From assembly GCF_901709675.1 (NCBI RefSeq), contig NC_051095.1, positions 5,331,956-5,395,955 of the forward strand: a stretch of DNA of 64,000 nucleotides, read 5' to 3'. Both the position numbers and the translations under genes were made by a program. Positions 1 through 16,204 of this stretch are shown piece after piece. This stretch comes from Syngnathus acus (Eukaryota > Chordata > Actinopteri > Syngnathiformes > Syngnathidae). The notes beneath the pieces are model-generated. The model was not told where the DNA came from. It did not search any database and saw only the letters and a program-made list of their open reading frames with translations. Position 1 is the stretch's first letter; every line of letters starts with the position of its first letter.

Positions 1-355
1 ATTTGCAACATAATCGGCACAGATGCAAATCGTACCTGCCGTGTTTGTAGTTCCGGGTGTGCAGCAGCAACTGGTCGACCCCCCCCCCCTACCAACCGAC
101 ACCGACCAGGCCGTAAAAAAAAAGAATAAATCACTCTAAAGTCAAAATACTAATGACGTGGTTGAATTAAAACAAATAACCATATGAGGGAAATTAAACC
201 CAAAATAAATTTGACAGCTCAGTCTACTGACAGTCAATGAAAATAGAGATCGTTATTTCTGTAATTCTTAGTTATTCTGTATTTATTAGAGATCGTTATT
301 TCTGTAATTCTTCGCAATTATTTTCATCCCAGTTTCAAAACTATAACATAAAATG

Positions 356-427
356 TGGAGATGCCGGGGATTGAACCCGGGACCTCATACATGCGAAGCA
401 TGCGCTCTACCACTGAGCTACATCCCC
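356..427 (-). tRNA. tRNA-Ala (anticodon CGC)
   Basis: On the minus strand a complete cloverleaf can be folded: a 7-bp acceptor stem (GGGGATG with CATCTCC, one G-U pair), a D arm with AGCTCAGTGGTAGAGC, an anticodon loop TTCGCAT giving CGC, and a T arm with GGTTCAATCCC. No intron is present and CCA is not encoded. A short T run lies just beyond the 3' end, as expected for RNA polymerase III termination. The body matches the vertebrate tRNA-Ala family; CGC decodes GCG. Confidence 0.95.
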
Positions 428-983
428 ACCATGCGGACAAGTCGACAGAATTATATTCTTATTCATCATCTACTGCCAGTGCACGAAATTACGTTATTGT
501 ATTGGTTTGCCACTGTATAATTATAGATTAATGTCATAACATGATATCTGCCATGACACATAATGATCTTTTTATCATAAGTACAGCAGCTATTGGTCAA
601 ATTGGAGCTTTAGTGGTGTTTATTTATTTTTCAAGTGACAAAGAATCAGGGCATTTATCAGGCCTATTGTCACTTTTGAGACATTACATTATTTCTAAAG
701 TCATTGAGGACTTTTGGAGAAAAACCTCGCCCAAGTATGAAAGAGGAATGTCTATTTCATTTATCTGTAGTTGGGTTAGGGTCAATCGAGACATTTGGAG
801 AAACTACCATTTTCTGAAACCCTTTTAAGGAAATAAAATTTTCCAAGGAATTTCTGGATTCTCTGGAGAAACCCTAGATGTCTGAAGCTCATGTAGACAT
901 GCGAAGGAAGCGCGGATTTGACATGTTACGTTTATTGACAATTGAATGGAAAACTAGCATCTCTGAGACTCTTGTGTTGTCTG
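428..983. other. Intergenic, no feature seen
   Basis: AT-rich sequence between the tRNA-Ala gene and the PTPRCAP-like gene. A 95-codon plus-strand open frame (541-828) has no recognisable protein features. The part next to 984 is probably the 3' untranslated region of the PTPRCAP-like gene. Confidence 0.6.
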
Positions 984-1842
984 CTAGTCATCCTGCTCAG
1001 ACCACATGACACTCTTGGAGAACTGATTTAAATTGATAAAAACATCAGTCCCCCTCGATTCCTCTTGTGTCTCACTCTCTCTCCTTGCCTTGACGCTCCA
1101 CCCCTGTGGCTTGCCATCTTCACCATTCTGGCTCCCATCACTCGATGCACTACAATACTCTGCCTTTTGTCTGGGCTCCTCCTGAAAATCCTGCATTTCT
1201 TCTCCGTCTTCGTCAGAACTGCCATGGGGCCATAATTGAACTCCCAGGCGGTTCTCCAGGACAGCTGCCATCGTTCTGGCGCGGTCCCGGAGACCCCCTT
1301 CTCCATAGACAACACGCTGTAAAGTGTATTGTCCGTTGGTCTCCCTGTTCAACTTCTTGTAGAAGACGATGAGCAGCAGAAGCAGGATGACGAAGATCAA
1401 AAAAAGCAAGACGACAGTCGCGGTAGAGTTAGCCATACCTGAAGCAAAGATGGAGGGACAATGGTCGCTGAGTTTCCTAAAAACATGTTGTAGCACCTTC
1501 TTGTCAAGACACATCCAAAAAAAAAAGCTAATTTTTGGCCTTATTTTAAATCGCAATCATAAGCCACATTACTGTTTCGTTGTCACACAGTATATACATA
1601 CAGAGAAAATGATAGATAGGCCCGCCTGCGTGCACAGGAAGTGGGCAGACAGCATGCAGTTTTTGCTGATTTCCTGAAGCAATGGCAATTGAGAAGCATT
1701 AGACAGCTTGCAGAGCATGCACTATTGTAATAGTCCAACAAATGTCTTTCAAAAAAGTGACAATACTAGAATTATTGTTAGTTAAAAACACAATGTTAAA
1801 ATTAAGACTAAAACATAATAATGGCAAAAACAACTTACCCAT
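984..1842 (-). CDS. ptprcap: PTPRCAP-like transmembrane adaptor (CD45-associated protein)
   Basis: Two coding exons: 1839-1842 (ATG plus one base, followed by donor GTAAGT) and 984-1438 (acceptor CTTTGCTTCAG), giving 152 residues. After a very short N-terminus (MGMANSTAT) comes one strongly hydrophobic segment (about residues 9-25), then a basic stop-transfer stretch (YKKLNRET) and an acidic Ser/Glu-rich cytoplasmic tail ending near NQFSKSVMWSEQDD. Mammalian PTPRCAP, which binds the CD45 phosphatase in lymphocytes, has the same plan: one membrane segment followed by RLSRDSGGYY and a tail with an HAFAGSAAWDD-type end. The gene lies directly 3' of coronin 1B on the same strand, as in mammals, which is strong support. 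The longer open frame reaching 1556 runs back into the intron and was rejected as the start. Sequence identity is low, so the call rests on architecture, local motifs and synteny. Confidence 0.75.
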
Positions 1843-2497
1843 GTTGTGAACGAGTGGTTCGTAGGAGAAAAAAATGTTAAGAGCAGCCGACTTGACTTGT
1901 TTCGAGTGCAACGTGATATTGAGGCGAAGCGGAAAATGCGAGCTGATTTGTAGGAGGGATGAGGTGGAGGAATAGCAAATACTGTACATACGATATAGAA
2001 AGAGGAAGACGTTTCAAAAATAGAACTTAATGATGTCATTCTGTAGTTTAGATGCTCAAATATTGTCATCTTGAATTAGATTCGATCAATTTAAAGATAG
2101 ATAGATACTCCAATTTAAAAAGTTTAAATATTAAATTTAAAGATTTATGCCAGAAAATAAATAGAGTAAGAAAGTCTCCTTAACATGTCGAGTACTAATT
2201 GTGTGCGATTTAAATCCAACTATTAAGACTTGCAAAATTTTACATTTGAAAATTTAAATTAATTGGAAAAAGCAGAATTGCACAAGTTTTAAGATGCATT
2301 TTTGAAACAATTATCAATTGAGCAAGCAGTCAAAATTTGTAAATGTTACAAGATGCCATAATATTTTTTTTCTTATGTTGTTATTCGTGTTATTTCATCA
2401 TTAAATTGGCCTCTCCACCCTTCCCTTGTTTTTTTTTTGTTTTTTTAATACTATTTCAAAATGAGACCAGAGCAGTTGAATGAATACAAACAACACT
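1843..2497. other. Upstream of ptprcap / downstream of coro1b, AT-rich
   Basis: The first ~150 bases contain the presumed 5' untranslated exon of the PTPRCAP-like gene. The rest is AT-rich with homopolymer T runs (about 2365-2450) and no coding signal that I can support. Confidence 0.5.
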
Positions 2498-2503
2498 TTA
2501 TTC
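2498..2503 (-). terminator. Poly(A) signal AATAAA of coronin 1B
   Basis: TTTATT on the plus strand reads AATAAA on the minus strand. It lies about 340 bases beyond the coronin 1B stop codon, giving a plausible 3' untranslated region of 2,500-2,840. Confidence 0.6.
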
Positions 2504-2839
2504 CATTTGCTACAACCACATCTCAGGTGTTGCGATCAGTGCATATATAAAGTTGGGAATGCTCAACAGACCGAGTAACAAATCACTCAGAATCTAAAGC
2601 GAGAAAGAAAAAAAAACAGCGATACAAGAAATCCACGTTCAACTGACACCAAGTTCTAAAATCACAAAAGTCATCAGCTAGCCTCCACAGTTGGATTTTT
2701 CTTTCGCTAAGCAAAGAACATCAGATGACGTTTCGCGCTACATCGTAACTTTGAGGTCTTGGATCTGATCACGGTTTAGCAGCGTTCAACTACCTGATTA
2801 AATAGCCCTAGAGGTTCTTCTTCTACGGGAGGTGTCGGT

Positions 2840-7115
<4,276 letters not shown>

Positions 7116-7203
7116 GGCTCCGTGGCGCAATGGACAGCGCATTGGACTTCTAGACTGCGATGTAGTAATTCAAAGGTTGTGGGTTCGAGTCCCACCGGAG
7201 TCG
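7116..7203 (+). tRNA. tRNA-Arg (anticodon TCT) with 15-base intron
   Basis: The sequence starts GGCTCCGTGGCGCAATGG (acceptor stem, D arm), has anticodon TCT in loop CTTCTAA, a T arm GTGGGTTCGAGTCCCAC, and ends CCGGAGTCG. A 15-base intron (7153-7167) sits one base 3' of the anticodon, the canonical nuclear tRNA intron position and a known property of vertebrate tRNA-Arg(TCT) genes. Removing it gives a 73-base mature body. A run of six T (7206-7211) provides the polymerase III terminator. Confidence 0.97.
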
Positions 7204-7399
7204 CATTTTTTCATCTTTATTGGTTGTACGTCAAAATTGATCGTACCAACTTATTTAAGGAAAATACAAATTTCCTTGTGTGCTTAAAGTAGAAAACGTG
7301 GGGGTAAAAAACTCCACGTCGATACTTTCCAGGCGACTGTGCGCATGCGCGGTGTATTGTTTCAACACGGAGTGCAATTAGTGTGGCACCGGGTGGAAC

Positions 7400-7712
7400 C
7401 ACCTAGCACCATAGGCTAGTTAGAAGTAGCTAGCTGGAGTTGTGCGCAGCTGTACAGCGGACACTCTTCATGCATAGTGAGAAATGTTTCATCTACTCGA
7501 CGGCGACATTGTACTCTATAGCCACGCCAGTTGCTCTTTTTTGACGCTTTTCGCCTCGTTTTGCTCTCCGTTGTCGACGTTAGCTTGCTGGTCAGTTCGC
7601 CCCTGTAAGCTAAGTAGCCGTCTTTACTTACTCCTGGTCTAAGTGTCAATATTAGCAGTGACTTCCTTGGGTGCCCGCTTGCCTGAGCTGTCAACCTAGG
7701 GACACGTCAAGG
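7400..7712 (+). other. Probable 5' untranslated first exon of the OSBP-type gene
   Basis: The segment ends in a consensus donor (CACGTCAAG followed by GTAAAC at 7713). The next exon begins at 7880 after acceptor TCTTTTAG and contains the ATG at 7916. The left boundary is approximate because no transcription start can be read directly. Confidence 0.5.
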
Positions 7713-7915
7713 TAAACATATTTTTTATTTTTATTTGTTGCATAGCGAAACATGGACAGGACACCACATGATGTGCTATTTGCTTTTCATCTAGTTGAAC
7801 TTTAACCTATCAGGCCACTTTACAGCAAGAGTAGAACTGTGCCCCAACTCATCACAGCGCCTGTCGTCTTGTCTTTTAGGTTCTGTGCATTGGTGTCTGG
7901 GTTCTGGGGCTTGTG

Positions 7916-10900
7916 ATGTCCGAGCCCAAGACAGCCCCTCCAACCCCAGCTGGAGACACATATAAGGGATGGGTGTTCAAGTGGACTAATTACATCAAGG
8001 GTTATCAGAGGCGCTGGTTCGTCTTGAGTCATGGCTTGTTGTCCTACTACAGGTATGACGTTGCTGAAACTCAAAGTGCAAGCCAGCGGTCTTATTTGAA
8101 TTTAAATGAGTGGTGCAACAGTTATTAGATAACTAATCGATTATCAAATTGATCAATAACTATTTTGATCATCTATGAATTGTTGATTTAAAATTGTTCA
8201 GATGTTAGAATTTCATTCTTTCAAGAGTAAATATTCTCCAATTTCTGTATATATTTCTCTGTGATTTTTCCATAATATTTTTGCAAACATGTTTAAAAAA
8301 AAAAAAAGCAACATTTTTTATTCTTTTATTTTCTGATGTTACAGACCATACCAATAGCAATTTTTTTGGGATGTCCTGGTTTTGAATAAAATTGTTAGCT
8401 TCAGTCCTATGGTTTATTCTTTTGTTGTAGAATGATCCCATTCATCTCTTGTTAGGTGTTATTTGTTTATTAATGTTTTTGAAGACTTTGTAGTGGTATA
8501 TTAGGGACCCATTGTGACAATGGGCTTTAAAAAACCGCTATCATCTTCTTATTCTTTGTAATTTGAATTGTTTTTTAAATATATGAACATTATAAATTGG
8601 TACCATCATATTTATCTTGAAATAAAAAACACATTTTTATCAGTAATTTTTCTATAATAATTATAATTTGTTATTAACTGTTATGTCTAATGTATTTTGA
8701 TGATGATGATTGTAACTTTTGTTTTTTTGTCCCCTGTTGACTTTCATGACTCTAATGGAAACGTGCCACACATTTTTACAATTAGTTGTAGTCTGTTTTT
8801 TATTAAATGTAGAAATTATTTAATGGTATTCAAGGCCACATAATTATTTACATTTGAAGTTTTACATTTGTCTTTAAACCAGTTATCATAATTTCTGTCA
8901 TGTTTTTTTCTTTTCAGGACCCAGGCGGAAATGGGCCACACTTGCCGCGGCACCATCAACCTGGCGACGGCGACCATCACCGTGGACGACGCGTGCAACT
9001 TTGTCATCTCCAACGGTGGCGCACAGACGTACCACCTGAAGGCCAGCTGCGAGGTGGAGCGACAGCGTTGGATCACCGCGCTGGAGCTGGCAAAGGCCAA
9101 AGCGGCGGCACGCCTTCAGCTTGAGTCAGGTAAAATAAACAAACTGAGCAAAAACATGAGATAATGCAAAAGCTTGTTACAACTATTTATCTTGGGAAAA
9201 ACTACGATTCAAGTATTGCACTACCCTAATATTCAAAATTTTATCTTGTAAAATTGCCCTCTTTGTGAGCAGATGACTCCAGTGACGACTGCTCCCATTC
9301 ACTGCCCACGGCGCCTTCCGGACAAGGCGGCGGCGTCCCGCAGAATGCCGAAGTCCAGTCGGCCCTGCGGACCCTGGGTAGCAAGGTGGAAGATCTGAGC
9401 ACGTGCAACGATCTCATCTCCAAGCACGGCTCCGCTCTTCAGAGGTTGGTCCATCTTCATCGATAGAATCCCATGTCCTTTCTTTCTTATTTTTCAATTG
9501 GCAGTCAGACCTGGAAAAAAAAAAGTGACTGATTACTGTGCTTGTGTTTTTTTAATCTTAACACAAATGAACCGATTTGCCATCATTTGATTTACTCCCA
9601 ATTCAAAGTGAATTAATGCTAATATGCAATGCAAGATATCATTGGGATGTTAACAAAACTAGCGTTGACAGTGAGATTTATGTTATAAAAAGAATCACTT
9701 AAAGTTTGTAAAATGTTGATTGCCAATGAAAACGGTAACAAGATCTGATTCAGGGCTCATCATCTGTGCCGCAGGTCTTTGTCGGAGCTGGACAGTTTGC
9801 GTCTGACGGGAGAGGCGGGAGATAAAATCCGTCAGGTGACGGAGAGGGCCACGCTGTTCCGCATCACTTCCAACGCCATGATCAATGTCAGTTCACACTT
9901 GATTCTCACAACCTCTTGTGCATTGCAGAACAAAATAACAATTTGTTGTCCACTTGCCGCCATTGTTTATTTTTCAACGATTTCAGTCAGTCATTCAAAG
10001 TGACAACTTTGGATTTTGTTTAACCTCATAAATTGACATCTTAACTTATGTAACATTAGCAAGGTTTTCTTGCAATCATGACTTATTAGTTTCATGATGG
10101 CACTGCTGTATTGTGTTCTCTTGTCACTTTTAGTCATGTAAAAGTCTTTCTTATGATTGTATTGTGATACGGAGACCTTTTACCTTTTAAAATCGGAAAA
10201 GAACACTTTCCGGGAATGTTTTAACTTTTTTCTTGTAATTACAACAAGAGTAGCATTTCATTCTCAAGGCAATACCGTGATGCATCACTTTGGCGTAATT
10301 GTGGGTGGTTGTTTTTTGTTTGTTTTTTTACAATGGAACTTTGAAGGCGTGCCGAGACTTCCTGGCGCTGGCGCAGGCACACAGCAAGCGTTGGCAGAAG
10401 GCGCTGCAGGCGGAGCGGGAGCAGCGAGTGCGCCTGGAGGAGACTTTGGAGCAGCTGGCCAAGCAGCACAATCACCTGGAGCGAGCCTTCAGGGGGGCCA
10501 GCGCGCAGGCCAACGCCACCGCCGACAATAAGAGTAAATACCGCTTTCTACTCTTTTCCTGTTATTTTCTTTCTTAGAAAATGATGGTTTTACTCACAGT
10601 AATATGAAGTGTTTCTTGAGATTTCCACTTTTGTCTCGTTGGGTTATTTTGTCTTAGTATACTACCAATTGTGACCTAATTTAAAAAATCTTGCTCATTT
10701 TTGTCTTGGACTTTATTTCTGCTAGCAATTACCCAACAAATTCCAATTGTATTTCTAAATGGATTTTCTCGTGGGATCTGATAGGCGGGGTCGCAGCAGC
10801 GAAAGGCGAGGCCAGCGACGAGGATGACGACAACGAGTTCTTTGACGCGGTGGAAGAAGCCCCTGAGTTCATCACTGTTCCCGCAGACCCTCACTTCCAC

Positions 10901-13900
10901 AAGTCAGCTTGCGCCACGGAAACATAAAAACTCTTCCTTTTGTTCCCTTTATGTGTGCGTTAACATAAACGTGTAAATCATCATCTCTCTTCCAGGAGAT
11001 CGAACAGTAACGCCAGCGGTTTCAATAATGAAATTGGTTCAGATGATCAGTCGGTATGTGAGTTTTTTTTTTCTTTCCAGTGCAATTTGTCAACAGAGTC
11101 TGAATTTCCATGACCTGAAAAACGTTTGCTGCCTTTTCAGCTGAACGAGGAGCCCCTGGCCATGAACCAGGAGTCGCCCTCGCAAGAGTTGCTGCCGCTG
11201 AAGAAGCGACGCGCGCGCATTCCGGACAAGCCCAACTACTCCCTCAACCTGTGGAGCATCATGAAAAACTGCATCGGCAAGGAGCTCTCCAAGATTCCCA
11301 TGCCTGTGAGTGGCCAGGATCTCTTTATCTGTATACATGTGTCTTACGTTTTTCAGTAGTTTTCTTAAGCCGGTGTGACTTACTTTGAGCAACCAAGGCT
11401 AATTCTAATGTTTTTTTAAAATTGATAACTTCTCATAATATGCCTTTTGATATCCCGTAGGTGAACTTCAACGAGCCCATTTCCATGCTGCAGCGTCTGT
11501 CCGAGGACCTGGAGTACCACGAGCTGCTGGACAAGGCGAGTAAGTGCCACAGCACGCTGGAGCAGATGTGCTACGTGGCCGCCTTCTCCGTGTCGTCCTA
11601 CTCCACCACGGTCCACCGCACGGGCAAGCCCTTCAACCCGCTGCTGGGCGAGACGTACGAGCTGGACCGCCGGCGGAGAGCGGCTACCGCTCGCTCTGTG
11701 AGCAGGTGAGGCTGGCCAGTTAAAGATGTTAGCGCCTTGCGCTCTACTGGTGAGGCAGGCCATGCTAAACGGCAAAGCTTTTTGACTTTTCACCGATTGA
11801 CCGGCGCTCCCTCCAGGTCAGTCACCACCCGCCGGCCGCGGCCCATCACGCCATCTCCGATCGAGGCTGGACTCTGAGGCAGGAAATCACCGTTGCCAGC
11901 AAATTTCGCGGCAAATATCTCTCCATCATGCCGCTAGGTAAGAGCGCGACGGAACACAAAGCAAAGCGGCGCCTCCTTTCTAATGTGTTGAAAACCTTCC
12001 ACGTATGTCCGCAGGGACCATTCATGCCATCTTTGACAAGGACAACAATCACTACACATGGAAGAAAGTGACCACCACTGTGCACAATATCATAGTTGGC
12101 AAACTCTGGATCGACCAGGTGAGATTCAAAGGCAGCCCTTCTCATAAATTGCGAAGCTGCCAAAATGGCAACAGACACTCAAGTGTCTCCTTAAAGCTCC
12201 GATGACTCATGAAAATTGCTATCGTTGCTCTGAATTATTGAACGACTGAATTATGCATTTTCAGTGGTGTGTTCTTGATGCTTGATTTCGATTCCTGTTT
12301 AAAGGGTTAGGGTTACATTTGTTTAAAACATTTGGTTGGTAATTAGAAGTATTAAACTATCAATGTTTTTTTATTTGCTCCTTCTTGCAGGTCTAGACCA
12401 TAACAGACCAGTAATTCTCCTTTTTTTACACTATAGTCAGTTTAGTTGGTCCATGGCAGATTTCACATTTTATTCTTGATGCATTTTTGGTTCACGCTGA
12501 TAGTTTCTTTCTAATCTTAGTCGGGAGAGATCGATGTGGTGAACCACACAACGGGAGACCGCTGCCATTTGAAATTTGCGCCTTACAGTTATTTCTCCAG
12601 AGATGTGGCCAGGAAGGTGAGGATTGCACTTTTTTTTTTTTTTTGCCTTTGTCTTATTTTGCTCCTTTGGTGGAATCTGCTCACGAGGACTGACGTCTTT
12701 CTCCCGACATCGCCTTCCTCAGGTGACCGGCGTGGTGATGGACAAGGAAGGCAAGGCCCATTACGTGCTGTCGGGCACATGGGATGAGAAACTGGAGTTT
12801 TCCCGCGTGATGCAAAGCAGCCGCGGCGGGGAAAACGGCTCCGAGGGGAAACAGAAGACAGTCTACCAAACTCTGAAAGCCAGAGAGGTGTGGCGGAAGA
12901 ACCCTCTGCCGTAAGTGTGTGCGAAGATGGGCTGAATCGCAGCTTCTGAAATGAAATTCATGTAGGCGTGTCTATTTTTCCAATGCGGGCATTCATTTAT
13001 TTGAAGGCTCTCTTGAGTGGAAGCCTCTATTTGAGGACAATTCCTTCAAGTAACCTTGACTATTTGTCATTTCCGCGGGTCCACAGTGAAGGCGCGGAGA
13101 CCATGTACTACTTCACGGCTTTGGCGCTCACTCTCAACGAGCCCGAGGAGCCCGTGGCGCCCACGGACAGCCGTCGCCGACCCGACCAGCGGCTCATGGA
13201 GGACGGGCGCTGGGACGAGGCCAACAGCGAGAAGCAGCGGCTGGAGGAGAAGCAGCGCATCGCCCGGCGCGAGCGCGAGAGGGAGGCTCTCAGCCAGCGT
13301 ACCTCCAGCCACCCAGATGAAGGTTTGACCCTTTTTCATCCAATAGGCTTGACCCGCTCCCCAATCGGGTTAGGCCGTTCCTTCCAGGATTGCTGCTAAT
13401 TTCTGGCCAATTCCAGGCTTCTTCTTAAAAATGAGCTCCTTCTTTGATTGCTACTGAATTTGAAGCACATCTACCAGACCAGTCGATGCTTGTCACCCTG
13501 GTGCCTGCTGCCTCTTTCTTTGTTCTGTATTTGGGGCTGAATTGTGAAACAATTCAAAGTAAATCCTGGAGGGACGGATACAGCTGATGAGTAGAGTAAG
13601 GGTTTAGAAAAAAAAATCCATTTGTCTTTTCCAAAAGCTGTCGATGAGGATTCTCTTACTGATCCGTCACTGAAAAGCAAGTATTCCTTCCTCTCTTGCC
13701 ACCTTCCTGCGCGCACCTCCGTCTCGTGGTGGATTTCCCCCTCTTTCGCTAACGCCGACCTTTCGCTCTCCCCAGGCGCACCTCACGACCTCTACAAAGC
13801 ACTTTGGTTCGAGCGCTGCCAGGACCGGATCACAGGTGAGCAGGTTCACGTCTACAAGGGCGGCTACTGGGAAGCCAAGGAGCGCGGCTACTGGGAGGGC

Positions 13901-13918
13901 TGCCCTGACATATTTTGA
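7916..13918 (+). CDS. osbp2: Oxysterol-binding protein, OSBP2/ORP4-like (one-base frame break)
   Basis: Fifteen coding exons: 7916-8052, 8918-9129, 9273-9444, 9775-9886, 10347-10533, 10785-10902, 10996-11053, 11141-11305, 11461-11705, 11817-11937, 12015-12118, 12521-12616, 12723-12910, 13087-13322, 13776-13918; about 764 residues. In order: an N-terminal PH domain ([19 protein letters not shown]), a coiled-coil segment ([19 protein letters not shown]), an FFAT motif EFFDAVE for binding VAP proteins at the ER, and the ORD lipid-transfer domain with the signature [11 protein letters not shown]. These proteins exchange sterol and PI4P at ER-Golgi contacts. The stretches [10 protein letters not shown] and [11 protein letters not shown] resemble OSBP2 more than OSBP, but the paralogue call is tentative. 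Oddity: exon 11461-11705 is 245 bases, one short of a multiple of three; the frame breaks near 11670-11680, just before the conserved YRSLCEQ. Confidence 0.9.
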
Positions 13919-14737
13919 CCACCGGCGAATGAAACGGAAGAAGAAGAAGAAAAAAAAAAAGTCGGTTCTCTGTTCTAAGAGACCCCCAGAACACGGTGGT
14001 GGGCCCCTCAAGCTTGTTGTGAGTAGTGCTTCCTTCCTTCCTTCCTTCCTTCCACATCCATCTCTCCCAATGTTTGTGATTAATCGGTGGCCTTCATGAA
14101 GACAGTTTCTGGTTTGTCTGATTATTTGTGTCTTAATATAAAGTCGCCTACTGTGCGACTATGTGTGTTTGGGTGGATGGGGGTGTGCGCTTGTGTGTGC
14201 GTGTGTGTGGCGGGGGAGGGGGACGGGAGGCTGTTATCGAGTTCAACTGTGATCGAGTAGTGTGCAACATCTCTCCTCCTCGCCTTAGACAACCTACGCT
14301 CACCTGTCAGAAACGTGTGAGTGAACTGGACGCTCAGGTTTTATTACGGTTGGAAGTAAAAGAAGGCTGAAGTAATTATTTTTGTTTTCTGTTTTAAAGA
14401 GAAATACTTGTTTTATGGTGTGAATATACACATTTAAAGTAAATGCAGTGCTAATTACAAAATATAAATATATACATATATGCAAGCACATTTTGACACC
14501 AAAAAAGTGTTTCGTCTTTTTTTTTTTTTTTTTTCCCCCCCCCTGTTGTCTGTAAGTGTACTTAATCAAGACACACAATCTAAAAATATCTGATTTTATA
14601 AATGTATAATGTCTGGAAAACGGCGAGGCATTTTTCTGTTGTTTCATGTCACCAAAAAAGGGAGATTTCATGCTCGACTGATAGAAGAGCCGTCATAACA
14701 TTGTTTTTGATTTTGTATCCAAGGAGAGGAAATCTTT

Positions 14738-14743
14738 AATAAA
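14738..14743 (+). terminator. Poly(A) signal AATAAA of the OSBP-type gene
   Basis: AATAAA lies about 820 bases after the stop codon, followed by a T-rich stretch. A T/C homopolymer run (about 14517-14543) and a GT-rich stretch (14160-14215) lie within this 3' untranslated region. Confidence 0.6.
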
Positions 14744-15805
14744 CACTGTAATGTCAAGCAACTAGTTTTTGATGACATTTATTTTCATATGCATGATATT
14801 TGGAAAAATGTTTCACCATTCCATTTCCCCCCTTTCAACGCTTCCAGCAAAATGTCACAACTGTTTTCCACCTTGCCATTGAAAAGATGTCTTTAATGTC
14901 CAAGTACATCTTAAGTCTGTACTCTGTGTAAAAGTTGAGTCTATATAAAAAAGAAACAAATCACGCTGGCCCATATTTATTACAAGGATGTTAGTTACTC
15001 TGATTTAATATACTACCCGGTTACGTAAATGAACATGGAATGTTTTTCTTGTCATGCCTTCTGTAGTGAGGATGCCATCTTGCTAAAATTCAACAACTAT
15101 TAGCAGTCCTGTCATTTGTAAATAGAAGCACCCAGGCACTTTTTGTGTCCAAGTTGCCATCGTGAGTTAAAAAGAACTTATCAAATCCTTAGCAACACAA
15201 TTTGCAATCTCTCCACGGAAGTTTGGGTTGCTCTTTTGCAGTCTGTTATCATAGCAGCTTTTTACAGTGTTTGCATTTCTCATTTGAAAGAAGTCACACT
15301 GCTCCAGCACTTTCCGTGCCGTGTGTGCAAACAGTATAAAAATTCTTATCAAGCAGCCTAGTTGCATGTTATCAGTCTGGGATAAATGCAGGGTAGAATA
15401 AAAACAAAAAAAACCTTATCTATCTACCGTAGCGCTTTTTATACTTTGTACTGCCATCCTACAACTCATCTGCAGTTGATTAAATAAATGCCCCCTCCCT
15501 CCTGTCACACCACTATTATTTACAATAAGGATGATGTCATACTCCACTGAGCTTGCAACCTCATCTCAAAGGTGACTCATTAAGTCTCCTCGCTTTCTCA
15601 TCTGATACTGTCCTGGAACACCTTGCCTGCAATGTGGGGAGAAGGTGCCAAAGGGCAAACGGAGAGAAAGGTAACGGCAGTGGGTCAAGCAGGTGAGAGG
15701 AGACTCCCACTGCACATCTACATTTGGGATCTTAGGATGGCATTTGGTAAGATCCGCATGTTTCCACCAACAGACCAAAGCTCATTTGCATTGTTGGACA
15801 ATCAA
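14744..15805. other. Intergenic, nothing recognised
   Basis: Mixed-composition sequence between the OSBP-type gene and the ACY3 remnant. Small open frames on both strands show no conserved features. Confidence 0.5.
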
Positions 15806-16204
15806 ATGGCGTTTGCCGAGGTGTCCCGGGTCGTCGTCTGTGGCGGTACCCATGGCAACGAGCTCTCTGAGGTCTACTTGGTCCGGGGGAATGGGCACGG
15901 AGGCGGGAGAAGACGTGCGCCACTCGACTGTGCCTCCAATACCTCGACACCGATACTTCACCCGCGCCGTCCTCAAGAAAGCTCGCTGCAGTCCTTCGCA
16001 TGATATTCTCTTTGATTTCTTCCTATCTTCTGTCCTACAGTCGTCACCCGTGTTGGACGTGGCCTCCTGCGAGATGACCTGAGCCCAGGAACTGGATTGG
16101 ATCTCGACTGAAACCTGCACAACAGCTCGTCCAACATGGGCCCGTGTGTCATTGCTTTTTCAGAAAGTGATTGGATCCGCTTGCATCGAATCCGACACCA
16201 GCAG
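15806..16204 (+). pseudogene. acy3: Decayed remnant of aspartoacylase-3 (first two coding exons)
   Basis: The first exon starts MAFAEVSRVVVCGGTHGNELSEVYLVR, so its zinc-binding core GGTHGNEL is intact and typical of the aspartoacylase/aminoacylase-3 family. After VYLVR the spacing to a degraded CLQYLDTD (family: C-x-RYxDxDLNR) is about 13 residues too short and the frame is lost. A preserved acceptor (TCCTACAG, near 16040) opens a second exon with CEMT-stop-AQELD (family: YEVxRAQELN), so an Arg codon has become TGA. After another frame change comes NLHNSSSNMGPCVIA (family: DLHNTTxNMG), ending at an intact donor near 16204. No later exons, such as the one with the GPQPQGVLR motif, are seen downstream. 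Functional members hydrolyse N-acetylated amino acids. ACY3 shares its chromosome neighbourhood with PTPRCAP and CORO1B in human, so this looks like the decayed syntenic copy. Confidence 0.75.

Noticed and set aside
541-828. 95-codon plus-strand frame with a hydrophobic N-terminus
   Set aside because: No homology recognised, no splice or promoter context, AT-rich intergenic setting.
1028-1315. Minus-strand 95-codon frame overlapping the PTPRCAP-like gene
   Set aside because: Out of frame with the transmembrane segment and the conserved C-terminus; a frame shadow.
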